From positions 2,187,001 through 2,251,000 of the forward strand of contig NZ_CP097298.1 of NCBI RefSeq assembly GCF_023503965.1: a stretch of 64,000 bases of DNA, read 5' to 3'. Position numbers and translations under genes: made by a program. Under the pieces are notes generated by a model. The model had not been told where the DNA came from, searched no databases, and saw only the letters and a program-made list of their open reading frames with translations. Position 1 is the first letter of the stretch. Every line of letters begins with the position of its first letter. The stretch is from Brevundimonas albigilva (GTDB lineage Bacteria > Pseudomonadota > Alphaproteobacteria > Caulobacterales > Caulobacteraceae). Positions 30,383 to 39,659 of this stretch are shown piece by piece.

Positions 30383-30565
30383 CCGAGACGAGGAGGTTCG
30401 GCCTAGCAGGGGCGGGCGGTCACGCCAAGGGGCGGGGCGGTTTCGGGGGAATCGGTCGATGAACGGAACCTGACAGGGCGCGTCGGGCGTTCATTCAGGC
30501 GCAAACGGCCAAGGTGCGCCCGTGGACGGCGCCAGGCCGGCCGGATCGACCTCACGGAGACCTTC

Positions 30566-31327
30566 ATGACCCGCACCCTGAACGCCCTGATCAAGCCGGC
30601 CGCCCTGGCGGGCGCGGCCGTGGTCGCCGTGGCCCTGGCCGCCGGCGCGCCGCCCGCCATGGCCCAGACCCCCCAAGCGATGACCCCCATGCAGCCCGCG
30701 CCCTCCCTGAACCTGTCGGCCTTCGGCGAGGTCAAGACCGCGCCCGACATGGCCACCATCACCTTCGGCGTCCAGACCGAGGCGCCCGCCGCCGAGGCCG
30801 CCATGCGCGCCAACGCCGAGCGGATGAACCAGGTCATGGCCGCCCTGCGCCGCGCCGGGATCGCCGAGCGCCACGTCCAGACGTCGGGCCTGAACCTGTC
30901 GGCCCAGTACGATTATCAAGAGAACCAGCCGCCCAAGCTGCGCGGCTATCAGGCCGTCAACCGGGTGACGGTGCGGATCGAGGACCTGTCCAAGGTCGGT
31001 GCGACGGCCGACGCGGTGGTCGCCGCCGGCGTCAACCAGATCGACGGCATCGGCTTCGGCCTGAAGGACCCGACCACGGCCGAGAACGAGGCGCGGCGCC
31101 TGGCCGTGCGCGCCCTGCAGGAAAAGGCCGCCCTCTACGCCCAGGCCCTGGGCGTCCAGCTGGGCGGCGTGCGCAGCCTGAGCGAGGGCGGCGGCTATGC
31201 GCCCCCGCCGCCGATGCCGATGTACGCCCGCGCCGCGTCGCTGCAGGCGGCGGATTCCAGCCCGGTCTCGGGCGGCGAACTGTCGGTGCGGATCGACATC
31301 ACGGGCGTCTATGACATCGCGCGCTGA
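30566..31327 (+). CDS. Periplasmic SIMPL-domain protein (DUF541)
   Basis: 253 residues with a Sec signal (ALAGAAVVAVALAAGAPPAMAQ, about 13-34). It has the SIMPL domain: LNLSAFGEVKTAPDMATITFGVQ at the start, RRAGIAERHVQTSGLNLSAQYDY, IDGIGFGLKDPTTAENEARRLA, and a C-terminal LSVRIDITGVYDI strand. Related proteins form oligomeric periplasmic or outer-membrane assemblies and have been linked to oxidative stress. The role here is unknown. A GGAAC-N18-CGTT sequence about 75-100 bases upstream resembles general-stress (EcfG) promoters. The kinase/phosphatase gene follows after 11 bases. Confidence 0.9.
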   Translation: MTRTLNALIKPAALAGAAVVAVALAAGAPPAMAQTPQAMTPMQPAPSLNLSAFGEVKTAPDMATITFGVQTEAPAAEAAMRANAERMNQVMAALRRAGIAERHVQTSGLNLSAQYDYQENQPPKLRGYQAVNRVTVRIEDLSKVGATADAVVAAGVNQIDGIGFGLKDPTTAENEARRLAVRALQEKAALYAQALGVQLGGVRSLSEGGGYAPPPPMPMYARAASLQAADSSPVSGGELSVRIDITGVYDIAR

Positions 31328-31338
31328 GGTTTGAGCGC

Positions 31339-33099
31339 TTGACGCCGGCCCCCGTCGTTGCTCCGCTGGCTGCGGGGCGCGACGGGGGGATTGGGCGGTT
31401 GACCGACGCCAGACTGGAGATCGCCGCCGGCTTCGCCACCCTGCAGGGGCCGAAGGCGGACAATCAGGATTTCGGCGGGGTGCATCTGGGCTCGCCCGTC
31501 GAACGGCGCGAGCACGGCGTCGTGGCCGTCGTCGCCGACGGCGTGTCCGGTTCCAAGGCCGGCCGCACGGCGGCAGAGCTGGCGACCCGCAGCTTCATCG
31601 ACGGCTATCTGGACCAGAATCCGCTGAACGGCATCGCCGCCAACGGAATCAAGGCCCTGCGCGGCTTCAACCGCTGGCTCCACGCCAAGGGGCGGTCCGA
31701 TCCGGCCATGACGGCGGCGGCCACCACCTTCACCGCCCTGGTGCTGAGGGGGCGCGAGGCGACGGCCCTGCACGTCGGCGACAGCCGCGCCTGGCATTTC
31801 CGCGACGGCGTGCTGACGCGGCTGACCGAGGATCACACCCGCGCGGTCGAGGGGCTGAACCACGTGCTCTATCGCGCCGTGGGCATCGAGGCGGACGTCA
31901 AGCTGGACGTGCGCCACGTCGGCCTGGCGCCCCACGACCGGCTGATGCTGACCACCGACGGGGTGCACGGCGTGCTGGACGAGGCGGCCCTGGCGCGGCT
32001 GCTGGGCCGCCGCGCCTCGCCCGACGCGGACGCCAAGGCGGTGCTGGCCGAGGTCGAGGCGGTCGGGGCGCGCGACAACGCCACGGTCATCGTCATCGAC
32101 GTGATCCGGACCGGGGCGCCGGACTGGGAGGCGATCACCGCCGAGGCCGAGGGCCTGCAGGTCCAGCCGCCCCCCGACGCCGGGGCGACCGTGGACGGTT
32201 TCGCGCTGCAGCGGCTGATCGCGGACGGCCGCTACACCCGCCTGTTCCTGGCGCGCGACGCCGCCGGCGACCTGGGGCAGGTGGTGCTGAAGTTCCCCAA
32301 GACCGCCGTGGTCTCGGCGCGCGGCGCGCGACTGGCGTTCCTGCGCGAGGCCTTCATCGGCCGCCGCATCGACAGCCCGTTCGTGGGCAAGGTGCTGACG
32401 CTGGAAGCCGGCCGCCAGAGCCGCCTCTACATCGCCCAGCCCTTCTACGCCGGCCGCACCCTGCACGCGCGCCTGGCCGACGACGGCCCGCCCGAGATCG
32501 CCGAGGGGGTGGAGACGGCGCTGCGCCTGGCCCGCGCCGTGGCGGCCCTGCACCGCGCGGGGGTGATCCACCGCGACATCAAGCCGGACAATGTGATCCT
32601 GGAGGCGAACGGCGGGCTCAAGCTGGTGGACCTGGGGGTCGCGCGCCTGCGCCAGGCCGAGGAGTTCGCCGAGGCCGAGGCGCCGGGCACCAACGGCTAC
32701 AAGGCGCCCGAGATGTATCGCGGCGAGGCCGGATCGCCCGCCACCGACCAGTTCGCCCTGGGCGTCACCCTGTACCGCCTGTTCACCCGGACCTATCCGT
32801 GGGGCGCGGTCGATCCCGAGGACGCGCCGCGCTTCGACCGCACGCCGACGCCCGCCGGCCGCCATCGCCCGGACATGCCCGCCTGGCTGGAGGCGGCCAT
32901 CATGCGGGCCGTCTCCCTGGACCCCGGCGACCGCTTCGAGGATGTGGAGGAGCTGGTCCATGTCCTGGAAACCGGCAGCGCCGTCGCCGCCCCGCCGCCC
33001 CGGCCGTTGTCGCTGATCGAACGCGACCCGGTGCGCTTCTGGCAGGGCGTGTGCCTGCTGCTGGTCCTTGCGCTGCTGGTCTCGCTGGCCACGCGATAG
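31339..33099 (+). CDS. Bifunctional PP2C phosphatase-Ser/Thr kinase, membrane anchored
   Basis: 586 residues. The N-terminal PP2C domain (about 25-265) has metal-site motifs DNQD (41-44), VADGVSG (65-71), LHVGDSRAW and a terminal RDNATVIVIDV. The C-terminal Hanks-type kinase domain (about 285-545) has Lys in VVLKFPKT, catalytic HRDIKPDN (411-418), DLG (431-433) in place of DFG, and APE (456-458). A single transmembrane helix (CLLLVLALLVSLA) ends the chain, so both enzymes face the cytoplasm. The start is a TTG at 31339; a second TTG at 31399 is possible. Substrates unknown. It may share a transcript with the SIMPL gene. Confidence 0.9.
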   Translation: MTPAPVVAPLAAGRDGGIGRLTDARLEIAAGFATLQGPKADNQDFGGVHLGSPVERREHGVVAVVADGVSGSKAGRTAAELATRSFIDGYLDQNPLNGIAANGIKALRGFNRWLHAKGRSDPAMTAAATTFTALVLRGREATALHVGDSRAWHFRDGVLTRLTEDHTRAVEGLNHVLYRAVGIEADVKLDVRHVGLAPHDRLMLTTDGVHGVLDEAALARLLGRRASPDADAKAVLAEVEAVGARDNATVIVIDVIRTGAPDWEAITAEAEGLQVQPPPDAGATVDGFALQRLIADGRYTRLFLARDAAGDLGQVVLKFPKTAVVSARGARLAFLREAFIGRRIDSPFVGKVLTLEAGRQSRLYIAQPFYAGRTLHARLADDGPPEIAEGVETALRLARAVAALHRAGVIHRDIKPDNVILEANGGLKLVDLGVARLRQAEEFAEAEAPGTNGYKAPEMYRGEAGSPATDQFALGVTLYRLFTRTYPWGAVDPEDAPRFDRTPTPAGRHRPDMPAWLEAAIMRAVSLDPGDRFEDVEELVHVLETGSAVAAPPPRPLSLIERDPVRFWQGVCLLLVLALLVSLATR

Positions 33100-33231
33100 G
33101 CGACCCTACGCAGCGAACGGACGATTGGATGCTGCGGCGTTTAGCGGCGGGGGCATGGGGGAACGCGCCGGTTCGGACGCGCCTTGTGGCGGATGCGGGC
33201 CGCCTGTCCGCGCGGCAAGAAGGACCTCGCC

Positions 33232-34059
33232 ATGATCAAGACAGCCTCATGCGCCCTGGCGCTGGCGCTCGTCGCCTCTCCCGCCCTGGCCCAGTCGACC
33301 CCGGACTGGACCGGCCCCTACATCGGAATCTTCGGCGGCTACGGCCAGGCCAACGACGACGAGGACGAACGTCTGGGGTTCGACCGCAACCTTGACGGCG
33401 TCTATGGCGAGACCGTCGCCACGGCCGCCGGCGCCGACGCCTTCAGCCCCGGTTTCTGCGACGGCGCCGCCAACAGTTCGGTGGCGGCGGACGGATGCGA
33501 CAGCGACAAGGGGGCCCCGGAAGCGGGGGTGCGGGTCGGCTACGACTGGCAGTTCGGCGCCTTCGTCGTCGGCGGCCTAGCCGAATACAGCGTGACGGAC
33601 ATGGAGGACCGGGTGACCGGCTTCTCGACCACCCCGGCCTACTACACCTTCGAGCGCGAACTGGACAGCCTGGCGGCGGTGCGGGCGCGGATCGGCTACG
33701 CCATGGGGCCGGCCCTGATCTACGGCACGGGCGGCTACGCCTACGGCACGTTCGACAACGCCTTCACCACCAGCAATCGCGCCAACAGCTTCAACACGAC
33801 CCAGGATTCGGACGACGGCGACGGCTGGCAGGCCGGCGGCGGGGTGGAATACGCCCTGGGGCGCGGCCTGACGGTGACCGGCGAATACCTCTACACCTCG
33901 CTGGACGTGGACAGCCCGGTGGTGCGGGTCGGTCCCGGCTCGGCGCCGGCCAGCAATCCCTTCATCCTGCCGCCGAACACGACCGGCACGGACATGATCC
34001 GCTCGAACGACAAGTTCGGCGCGCATCATGTGCGCATCGGCATGAGCTATCGGTTCTGA
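33232..34059 (+). CDS. Outer-membrane beta-barrel protein (porin-like, OmpA/Omp25 type)
   Basis: 275 residues. The signal peptide MIKTASCALALALVASPALAQ ends at an AQ site. The mature part starts DWTGPYIGIFGGYGQA, the typical first strand of small eight-strand barrels, and continues with GVRVGYDWQFGAFVVGG, VRARIGYAMGPALIYGTGGYAYG and the last strand HHVRIGMSYRF ending in Phe. Two Cys in the first long loop (GFCDGAANSS, DGCDSDKG) may form a disulfide. Start selected at 33232 for the AAGAAGGA ribosome site and signal peptide. Function unknown; surface structure likely. Confidence 0.88.
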   Translation: MIKTASCALALALVASPALAQSTPDWTGPYIGIFGGYGQANDDEDERLGFDRNLDGVYGETVATAAGADAFSPGFCDGAANSSVAADGCDSDKGAPEAGVRVGYDWQFGAFVVGGLAEYSVTDMEDRVTGFSTTPAYYTFERELDSLAAVRARIGYAMGPALIYGTGGYAYGTFDNAFTTSNRANSFNTTQDSDDGDGWQAGGGVEYALGRGLTVTGEYLYTSLDVDSPVVRVGPGSAPASNPFILPPNTTGTDMIRSNDKFGAHHVRIGMSYRF

Positions 34060-34078
34060 GCCTTGTTCGGTCGGGCCG

Positions 34079-34648
34079 TCAGGCCCGGCCGCCCTGGCTG
34101 GACAGCATGGCCGCGTCCACGCCCATCCGGGCCAGGGCGCGGTTCCATTTCGTGTCGTGCTCGCCGTCGAAGATCAGGTCCATGTCGGCGTCGACCGTCA
34201 GCCAGACGTTTTCGGCCAGCTCTTCCTCCAACTGGCCCTCGCCCCAGCCGGCGTAGCCCAGCAGCAGGGTCGAGCGGCGCGGGCCGGACACGGCGTCGGT
34301 CATGGCCGCCAGCGCCTCGCGCGTGCCGGTCATGGCCAGGCCGTCGCCGAACGGCAGGCTGTCGTCGCCGACCATCCAGTCGTCGGTGTGCAGGACGAAG
34401 CCGCGCTCGCGCTCGACCGGCCCGCCCATCAGCACGACGCGCCCGGCCGCCTGGTCGGGCGCCGGCTGGTCCAGCTTGTCCAGGACCGTCTTCAGGTCGA
34501 CGCCCGGCGCGGGACGATCCAGGCGCAGACCCATCGCATGGTCCGCGCCGTGGGCGCAGATCAGGATCACCGCGTGTTCGAACCGGGCGTCGCCGATGCC
34601 GGGCATGGCGACCAGGAGACGGCCCGTCAGGGAGGAGGCGTCGGTCAT
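34079..34648 (-). CDS. UPF0301 / YqgE (AlgH) family protein
   Basis: 189 residues matching the YqgE/AlgH family: LTGRLLVAMPGIGDARFEHAVI at the N-terminus, MGLRLDRPAPGVDL, VLMGGPVERERGFVLHT (about 72-88), LLLGYAGWGEGQLEEEL (about 129-145) and WLTVDADMDLIF. The molecular function of the family is unsettled. The start at 34648 fits the family; an earlier in-frame ATG lacks homology. It is divergent from the peroxiredoxin gene, with 121 bases between starts. Confidence 0.92.
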   Translation of the reverse strand: MTDASSLTGRLLVAMPGIGDARFEHAVILICAHGADHAMGLRLDRPAPGVDLKTVLDKLDQPAPDQAAGRVVLMGGPVERERGFVLHTDDWMVGDDSLPFGDGLAMTGTREALAAMTDAVSGPRRSTLLLGYAGWGEGQLEEELAENVWLTVDADMDLIFDGEHDTKWNRALARMGVDAAMLSSQGGRA

Positions 34649-34769
34649 GGTCTTATCATCGGGTGCGAAACGGGCCGGCGCAAGGCGCATCGGCGCTTGC
34701 GGTCGCGGCCGGCGTGTCTATGTGTCGCGCACGCTGTTCCCTTTCCCCCATCCCCTGCGGAGACCTTCC

Positions 34770-35256
34770 ATGACCATCCAGATCGGCGATCGCATTCCCG
34801 CCGCGACCCTGGCCCAGGCGACCGCCGACGGCCCCAAGCCCGTCTCCACCGCCGAGATCTTCAACGGCAAGACCGTGGCCCTGTTCGCCGTGCCCGGCGC
34901 CTTCACCCCGACCTGTTCGGCGCGCCACCTGCCGGGCTTCAAGGACCATCTGCAGGACATCCGCGACAAGGGCGTGGACACGGTCGCCTGCACCTCGGTC
35001 AACGACGCCTTCGTGATGAAGGCCTGGGCCGACAGCCAGGGGATCGACGACGATTCCATCGTCATGCTGGCCGACGGCAACGGCGAGCTGACGCGCGCCC
35101 CTGGGCCTGGTGCTGGACGGCTCGGGCTTCGGCCTGGGCGAGCGCTCGCAGCGCTATTCCATGCTGGTCAAGGACGGGACCGTGACCCAGCTGAACATCG
35201 AGCAGGGCGGCGAGTTCAAGGTGTCCTCGGCCGAGCACCTGATCGCCCAGCTCTGA
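34770..35256 (+). CDS. Peroxiredoxin, Prx5/AhpE-like, frameshifted as sequenced
   Basis: About 161-residue thiol peroxidase of the Prx5 (TSA2-like) group. The peroxidatic Cys49 sits in LFAVPGAFTPTCSARHLPGF, and ACTSVNDAFVMKAWA follows. The reading frame breaks at the cccc run 35098-35101: one base fewer gives TRALGLVLDG, then SGFGLGERSQRYSMLVKDG and the end SSAEHLIAQL at 35256, all standard. It reduces hydroperoxides using glutaredoxin or glutathione in relatives. The GCGGAG ribosome site precedes the ATG. The indel is most likely technical. Confidence 0.9.
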
Positions 35257-35310
35257 TCTCTTCGTCGGTCCAGGCTCAAGCAGCGCAGCGGTAGCCTGGA
35301 CCGGGGAACC

Positions 35311-35733
35311 ATGACCACCGACGTCTTCAGCCCGGAGAAGCGCAGCGCCGTCATGCGGCGCGTGAAAGGCCGCGACACCGGGCCGGAGCGGGCGGTGCGC
35401 CGGATGCTGCGCGCGGCCGGGATCGGTTATCGGCTGGGCGGCCAGGGGCTGCCCGGCCGGCCCGACGTGGTGATGAAGGGGCGGCGCACGGCCGTGTTCG
35501 TCCACGGCTGCTTCTGGCACGGCCACGACTGCCCGCGCGGCGCGCGAAAGCCGAAAGCCAACGCCGACTACTGGCTGGCCAAGATCGCGCGCAACCGCGC
35601 CCGCGACGATCGCGCCGTCGCCGAACTCGAGGCGGCGGGCTGGCGCGTCCTGATCGTCTGGGAATGCGAGATGCGCGCGCCCGACTTCGCCGAACGGCTG
35701 GTGGCGCGGGTTCGGGATCAGGCCGCGGCCTGA
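35311..35733 (+). CDS. vsr: Very short patch repair endonuclease (Vsr)
   Basis: 140-residue Vsr-type nuclease that nicks 5' of T in T:G mismatches arising from deaminated 5-methylcytosine. It shows the family opening SPEKRSAVMRRVKGRDTGPE, the catalytic region GRPDVVMKGRRTAVFVHGCFWHGHDC (about 50-75; quoted span is split by the catalytic Asp and zinc-site residues) and KIARNRARDD. Family length is normal. No cytosine methyltransferase gene is visible in this window, so it is an orphan here. Its end overlaps the convergent histidine kinase by 16 bases. Confidence 0.93.
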   Translation: MTTDVFSPEKRSAVMRRVKGRDTGPERAVRRMLRAAGIGYRLGGQGLPGRPDVVMKGRRTAVFVHGCFWHGHDCPRGARKPKANADYWLAKIARNRARDDRAVAELEAAGWRVLIVWECEMRAPDFAERLVARVRDQAAA

Positions 35734-37660
35734 TCCCCGTCGGCCTGAGCCTCGCCGCCCTGCGTTTCCTCCAGCACGTGCTGCAGCGCGCCCAGCAGGG
35801 CGGGCGGCGTCAGCGGCTTGGGCACGAAATAGGCCATGCCCGCGGCCTGGCAGGCGGCGATGTCCTCGGGGGCGGTGTCGGCGGTGACGGCGACCACGGG
35901 CGTCGCGGCGTTGGGTCCGCCCTCGGCGCGCAGGCGGCGGGTGGTCTCGCGTCCGTCCAGTTCGGGCATCCGCACGTCCATGAAGATGAGGTCGAACACC
36001 GTCTCGCGGCACCGGTCCAGGGCGGCCAGGCCGTCCGCGGCGGCGACGATGTCGCAGCCCAGCGGCTGGAGGATCAGCTGCACCGCGCGGCGGTTGATGT
36101 CGTGGTCGTCGACCACCAGCAGGCGCAGCGGCCGATCCTCGTCGTCGGCCTGGGCCGCGAGCGGCGGTTCGGGCTCGACCCGCGCGGGCGCCGGGGCAGG
36201 GGCAGGGGCGGGGGCGATGGGTGCGGTCCGCACGGGGGCAGGGCGGGCCGACCCGGCCTCGGGCGCGCGGCGTTCGGCCAGGACGCGCGCCACCGCCAGC
36301 CGGCTGTCGTCCAGGGTCGGCGCCGTCGCCGTCGCCACGGCGTCGGCGCGCGGCAGGAACAGGGAGACGGTGAAGCGGGCGCCCTGGCCGGGCGCGCTTC
36401 GCGCGGTCAGCCGGCCGCCCATCAGCTCGATCAGGTTGCGGCTGATCGACAGTCCCAGGCCCGACCCGCCGTGGGCGGCGCCCACGCCGTCGGCGGTCTG
36501 GTCGAACGGCTTGAACAGGCGGCCCAGCTGGTCGGACGTCATGCCCGGACCGGTGTCGGCCACCTCGATCAGCAGGGCGTAGCCGGACGGCTCCTCGCTC
36601 CAGGCGTTCAGCCGCAGGGTCACGTCGCCCTGGGCGGTGAACTTCACCGCGTTCGACATCAGGTTGTTCAGCACCTGGCGCAGACGCATGGCGTCGCCCC
36701 GGACGCCGGCGGGAATGCGATGCGCGCCTTCGATGCGCAGCCTCAGCCCCTTGGCCTCCACCGCGCCGCGCCACAGGCGCAGGGTCTGGGCCAGCAGGGC
36801 GCGCAGGTCGAAGTCGGCGACCTCGACCTTCATCCGGCCCGCCTCGATGCGCGAATGGTCCAGAAGGTCGTCCAGCAGCGACTTCATCATCTGGCCGGCG
36901 TCGGTGATCAACTCGGCCTTCTGGCGCACCTGAAGGTCGCCGCCGCGCAGTTCGGCCGCCCCGCTCAGGATGGCGCCGATGGGGGTGCGAAGGTCATGGC
37001 CGATCGCGGCCAGGAAGGCGCCCTGTTCGTCCAGCGCCTTGCGCAGCCGCGCCGCGTGGTCTTCGGCCAGCAGCCGATCCTTCTGCTCGCGCGCGCGCGC
37101 TCGGCCAGCCCGCGCCAGACGCTCAGGCAGTAGATGACGAAGATGGTCACCGCCGCCGCCGCCGTGACCGCGGTCGCCGGCGGAGCCCCCATCTGCATCA
37201 GCAGCAGGGGGAAGGCGGTCATGTAGAGGATCTGCGGCGTGACGGTGCAGGCCAGCACCGTCAGCGAGCGGGGGGCGTTGACCATCGAATAGACCATGGC
37301 CGCCGGCAGCATGATCGCCGCCGACACGCCGCCCGCCGGTCCGCCGAACACCCACAGCAGCAGCGACAGCGCGCCGTACAGGCCGGTGTTGGCGAACATG
37401 GTCGCCCCGCCCAGGACATGGCGCGCGCGCGACATCGGACACGAGGGGGAGGCGTTGACGGGGCCGAAGACGAAGGCCTCCCAGACCTGGATGGCCATAT
37501 AGGCGGCGCCCCAGGTCAGGGCGATCGGCCAGCCCACCAGGGGCGTCGCCGCCAGACTGCTGGCCAGGCCCACGGCGACGCGCTGCATCATCGCGCCACG
37601 GCGTTGCCGGACGGCGAAAGCCCAGCCGCTGACCGTGTCGCCGCCCGTGGTGTCCGACAT
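35718..37660 (-). CDS. Hybrid sensor histidine kinase with receiver, frameshifted as sequenced
   Basis: About 645 residues. The N-terminal membrane region (about 25-195) has five to six helices (VGWPIALTWGAAYMAIQVW, TVTPQILYMTAFPLLLMQ, AAAAVTIFVIYCLSVW). A coiled linker leads to HisKA with AIGHDLRTPIGAILSG, then HATPase with NNLMSNAVKFTAQGD and GSGLGLSISRNLIELMGG. An Ala/Pro linker and C-terminal receiver domain (LRLLVVDDHDINRR, phospho-Asp in IFMDVRMPELDG) complete it. The two halves are out of frame at an uninterrupted GC repeat, 37088-37100; two bases fewer restores ERAREQKDRLLAEDH. No dedicated output regulator adjoins it. Confidence 0.9.
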
Positions 37661-37725
37661 TCGTTTCCCCGTTGGCGCAAGGCGCGCGTTTCCAGCCATC
37701 TTGGCGGCTTGAGGCTAACGCTCCG

Positions 37726-38769
37726 TCAACGGCCCGCGCCGACGGCCTCCGAAACGGTGGAAAAGCCGTCCGCGCGCAGCCGGTCCGCCAGGTCGCGCTT
37801 GATCCGCTGGACCAGGCCGGGGCCCTCGTAGATCAGGGCGGAATAGACCTGCACCGCCGTCGCGCCCAGGCGGATGCGGCGATAGGCTTCCGCCCCGCTG
37901 TCGATCCCGCCGACCGCAACCAGGGGCAGGCGGCCCTGCGCCGCCTCCGCCGCCGCGACCAGGGCCTTTTCGGCGAACGGCCGGATCGGCGCGCCCGACA
38001 GGCCCCCGGCCTCCGCCGCGTGGACGGAGCGCAGGGTCGCGGGCCGCTCCAGCGTGGTGTTCGACACGATCAGGGCGTCGATGCGGTGGGCCAGGGCGGC
38101 CTCCACGATCATGGCGATCTCGGCGCCGGCCAGATCAGGCGCGATCTTCAGCAAGACGGGCTGGCGCGCGGTCGCCCGGGGCCGGGCGGCGTCGATCCGG
38201 CCCAGCAGGTCGTCCAGCTGCGCCCGGCCCTGCAGGGCGCGCAGGCCCGGCGTGTTGGGCGAGGAGATGTTGATGGTGAAATAGTCCGCCAGGCCGTCCA
38301 GCCGCTCCAGACCCGCGACATAGTCCGCCGCCTTGTCCTCGGTCTCCTTGTTGGCGCCCAGGTTGGCGCCGACCACCGCCGCCGCCGGCCGCGCCGCCAG
38401 CCGGCGGGCGAAGGCCTCCAGCCCGGCGTTGTTGAAGCCCATGCGGTTGATGATCGCCCGGTCCTCGGCCAGGCGGAACAGGCGCGGCTTCGGATTGCCC
38501 GGTTGCGGCCGGGGCGTGACCGAGCCGCACTCCACGAAGCCGAAGCCCAGTCGCGACAGGCCCCGCAACGCCTCGCCGTTCTTGTCCAGGCCCGCCGCCA
38601 GGCCGACCGGATTGGGCAGGTCCAGGCCGGCCAGCCGCGTGCGCAGGATCGGCGCGTCGGCGGACGCGGCCGGCAGGGGCGCCAGCGCCAGGCCCCGCAG
38701 GGCCAGGACGTGGGCCTGCTCCGGGTCCAGGCGGCGCAACAGGGCGGCGCCGGCGTCCATCACGCTCAT
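37726..38769 (-). CDS. pyrD: Dihydroorotate dehydrogenase (quinone), class 2
   Basis: 347-residue membrane-associated FMN enzyme oxidising dihydroorotate with quinone in pyrimidine synthesis. Visible are the N-terminal amphipathic region, NPVGLAAGLDKNGEALRGL (about 53-71), GFGFVECGSVTPRPQPGNPKPR, FTINISSPNTPGLRALQ with the catalytic Ser, LLKIAPDL, and the FMN phosphate site LVAVGGIDSG and GATAVQVYSALIYEGP. Its start overlaps the DUF952 stop (ATGA), making it the last gene of sixA-like-DUF952-pyrD. Confidence 0.97.
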   Translation of the reverse strand: MSVMDAGAALLRRLDPEQAHVLALRGLALAPLPAASADAPILRTRLAGLDLPNPVGLAAGLDKNGEALRGLSRLGFGFVECGSVTPRPQPGNPKPRLFRLAEDRAIINRMGFNNAGLEAFARRLAARPAAAVVGANLGANKETEDKAADYVAGLERLDGLADYFTINISSPNTPGLRALQGRAQLDDLLGRIDAARPRATARQPVLLKIAPDLAGAEIAMIVEAALAHRIDALIVSNTTLERPATLRSVHAAEAGGLSGAPIRPFAEKALVAAAEAAQGRLPLVAVGGIDSGAEAYRRIRLGATAVQVYSALIYEGPGLVQRIKRDLADRLRADGFSTVSEAVGAGR

Positions 38770-39110
38770 GCCGGGTCTCCGACCCGCATCGTCCCGTCGG
38801 CGTCGACGGTCATGGGGCGGGCCTCGCCCACGGCCGCGACCGGCAGGGGCGAATAGAGGTGCGGGAACAGGTCGCCCCCGCGCGAAGGCTCCCACGCCGG
38901 GGCGTCCTCCAGCCGGTCCAGATGCACGCTCAGCAGCATCAGCCCGTCCCGCCCGGCGTAGTGCCGACGCGCCGTCTCGGCCAGCTGCGCCTGGGTCGAC
39001 AGGTGGATGTAGCCGTCGGCGCGGTCCACCGCCGAACCCTCGTAGCGGCCTTCGGCGACCGCTTGGCGCCATTCGCCCGCGTCGATGATCTTGTAGGCGA
39101 CCGGGGTCAT
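38766..39110 (-). CDS. DUF952 family protein
   Basis: 114 residues of the DUF952 family, a small cytosolic fold of unknown activity: AYKIIDAGEWRQAVAEGRYEGS at the start, DRADGYIHLSTQAQLAETARRHYAG (conserved DGYIHLS, about 33-39) and PAWEPSRGGDLFPHLYSPLP. A link to glutathione or ADP-ribosyl chemistry has been guessed from structure only. Overlaps both neighbours by four bases (ATGA at each end). Confidence 0.9.
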   Translation of the reverse strand: MTPVAYKIIDAGEWRQAVAEGRYEGSAVDRADGYIHLSTQAQLAETARRHYAGRDGLMLLSVHLDRLEDAPAWEPSRGGDLFPHLYSPLPVAAVGEARPMTVDADGTMRVGDPA

Positions 39111-39610
39111 GCGCCGCCGGTCCGGGGCGTCAGGAAGCCTTCGTAGGCGCAGCGGCCCGCGACATCGACGCTGAAGATCGCCGCCGAGCCGGGCGCGAAA
39201 CCGCCCGCCAGCCGGTCCAGCACCGCCGGGGAGGCTGCGCTCTCGGTCAGGTATTCGACCGCCAGAAGGTGGACGCCGGGATTGTGGGCCACGATCATCA
39301 GGCAGCCGGCCTCTTCCTCGGATCCTTCGACCAGGCCGCGGATGACGTCGGCGCCGGCGTTGTACAGCATGGCCAGGTCGCGCACCTCCACGTCGCCGAA
39401 GGCGTCGTGCATCAGGTCCCAGGTCTGACGCGTGCGCGCCGCGGTCGAGACCAGGGCCAGGTCCGGCTTGATCCCGCGTTCGGCCAGGGCCCGGCCCATG
39501 GCGCCGGCCTCCGTGCGGCCCTGCGGCGCCAGGGGGCGCGCCTTGTCGCCGCCGCCGGAGGGGGCGGACATCTCGGCCTGGGCGTGGCGCATGAGGATCA
39601 GTCGATGCAT
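39107..39610 (-). CDS. SixA-type histidine phosphatase
   Basis: 167-residue branch-2-like histidine phosphatase. Phospho-accepting His9 lies in LILMRHAQAE with Arg8; a second Arg is in STAARTRQT (about 55-63); and catalytic His in VAHNPGVHLL (about 108-117). SixA proteins dephosphorylate phosphohistidine proteins such as HPt domains or phosphotransfer proteins; the partner here is unknown. First gene of the overlapping unit with DUF952 and pyrD. Confidence 0.88.
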   Translation of the reverse strand: MHRLILMRHAQAEMSAPSGGGDKARPLAPQGRTEAGAMGRALAERGIKPDLALVSTAARTRQTWDLMHDAFGDVEVRDLAMLYNAGADVIRGLVEGSEEEAGCLMIVAHNPGVHLLAVEYLTESAASPAVLDRLAGGFAPGSAAIFSVDVAGRCAYEGFLTPRTGGA

Positions 39611-39659
39611 GGGATCGCCATTAGGGCGCTTCGGGGCGCGGGGCCAGACGCCGCGTCGG

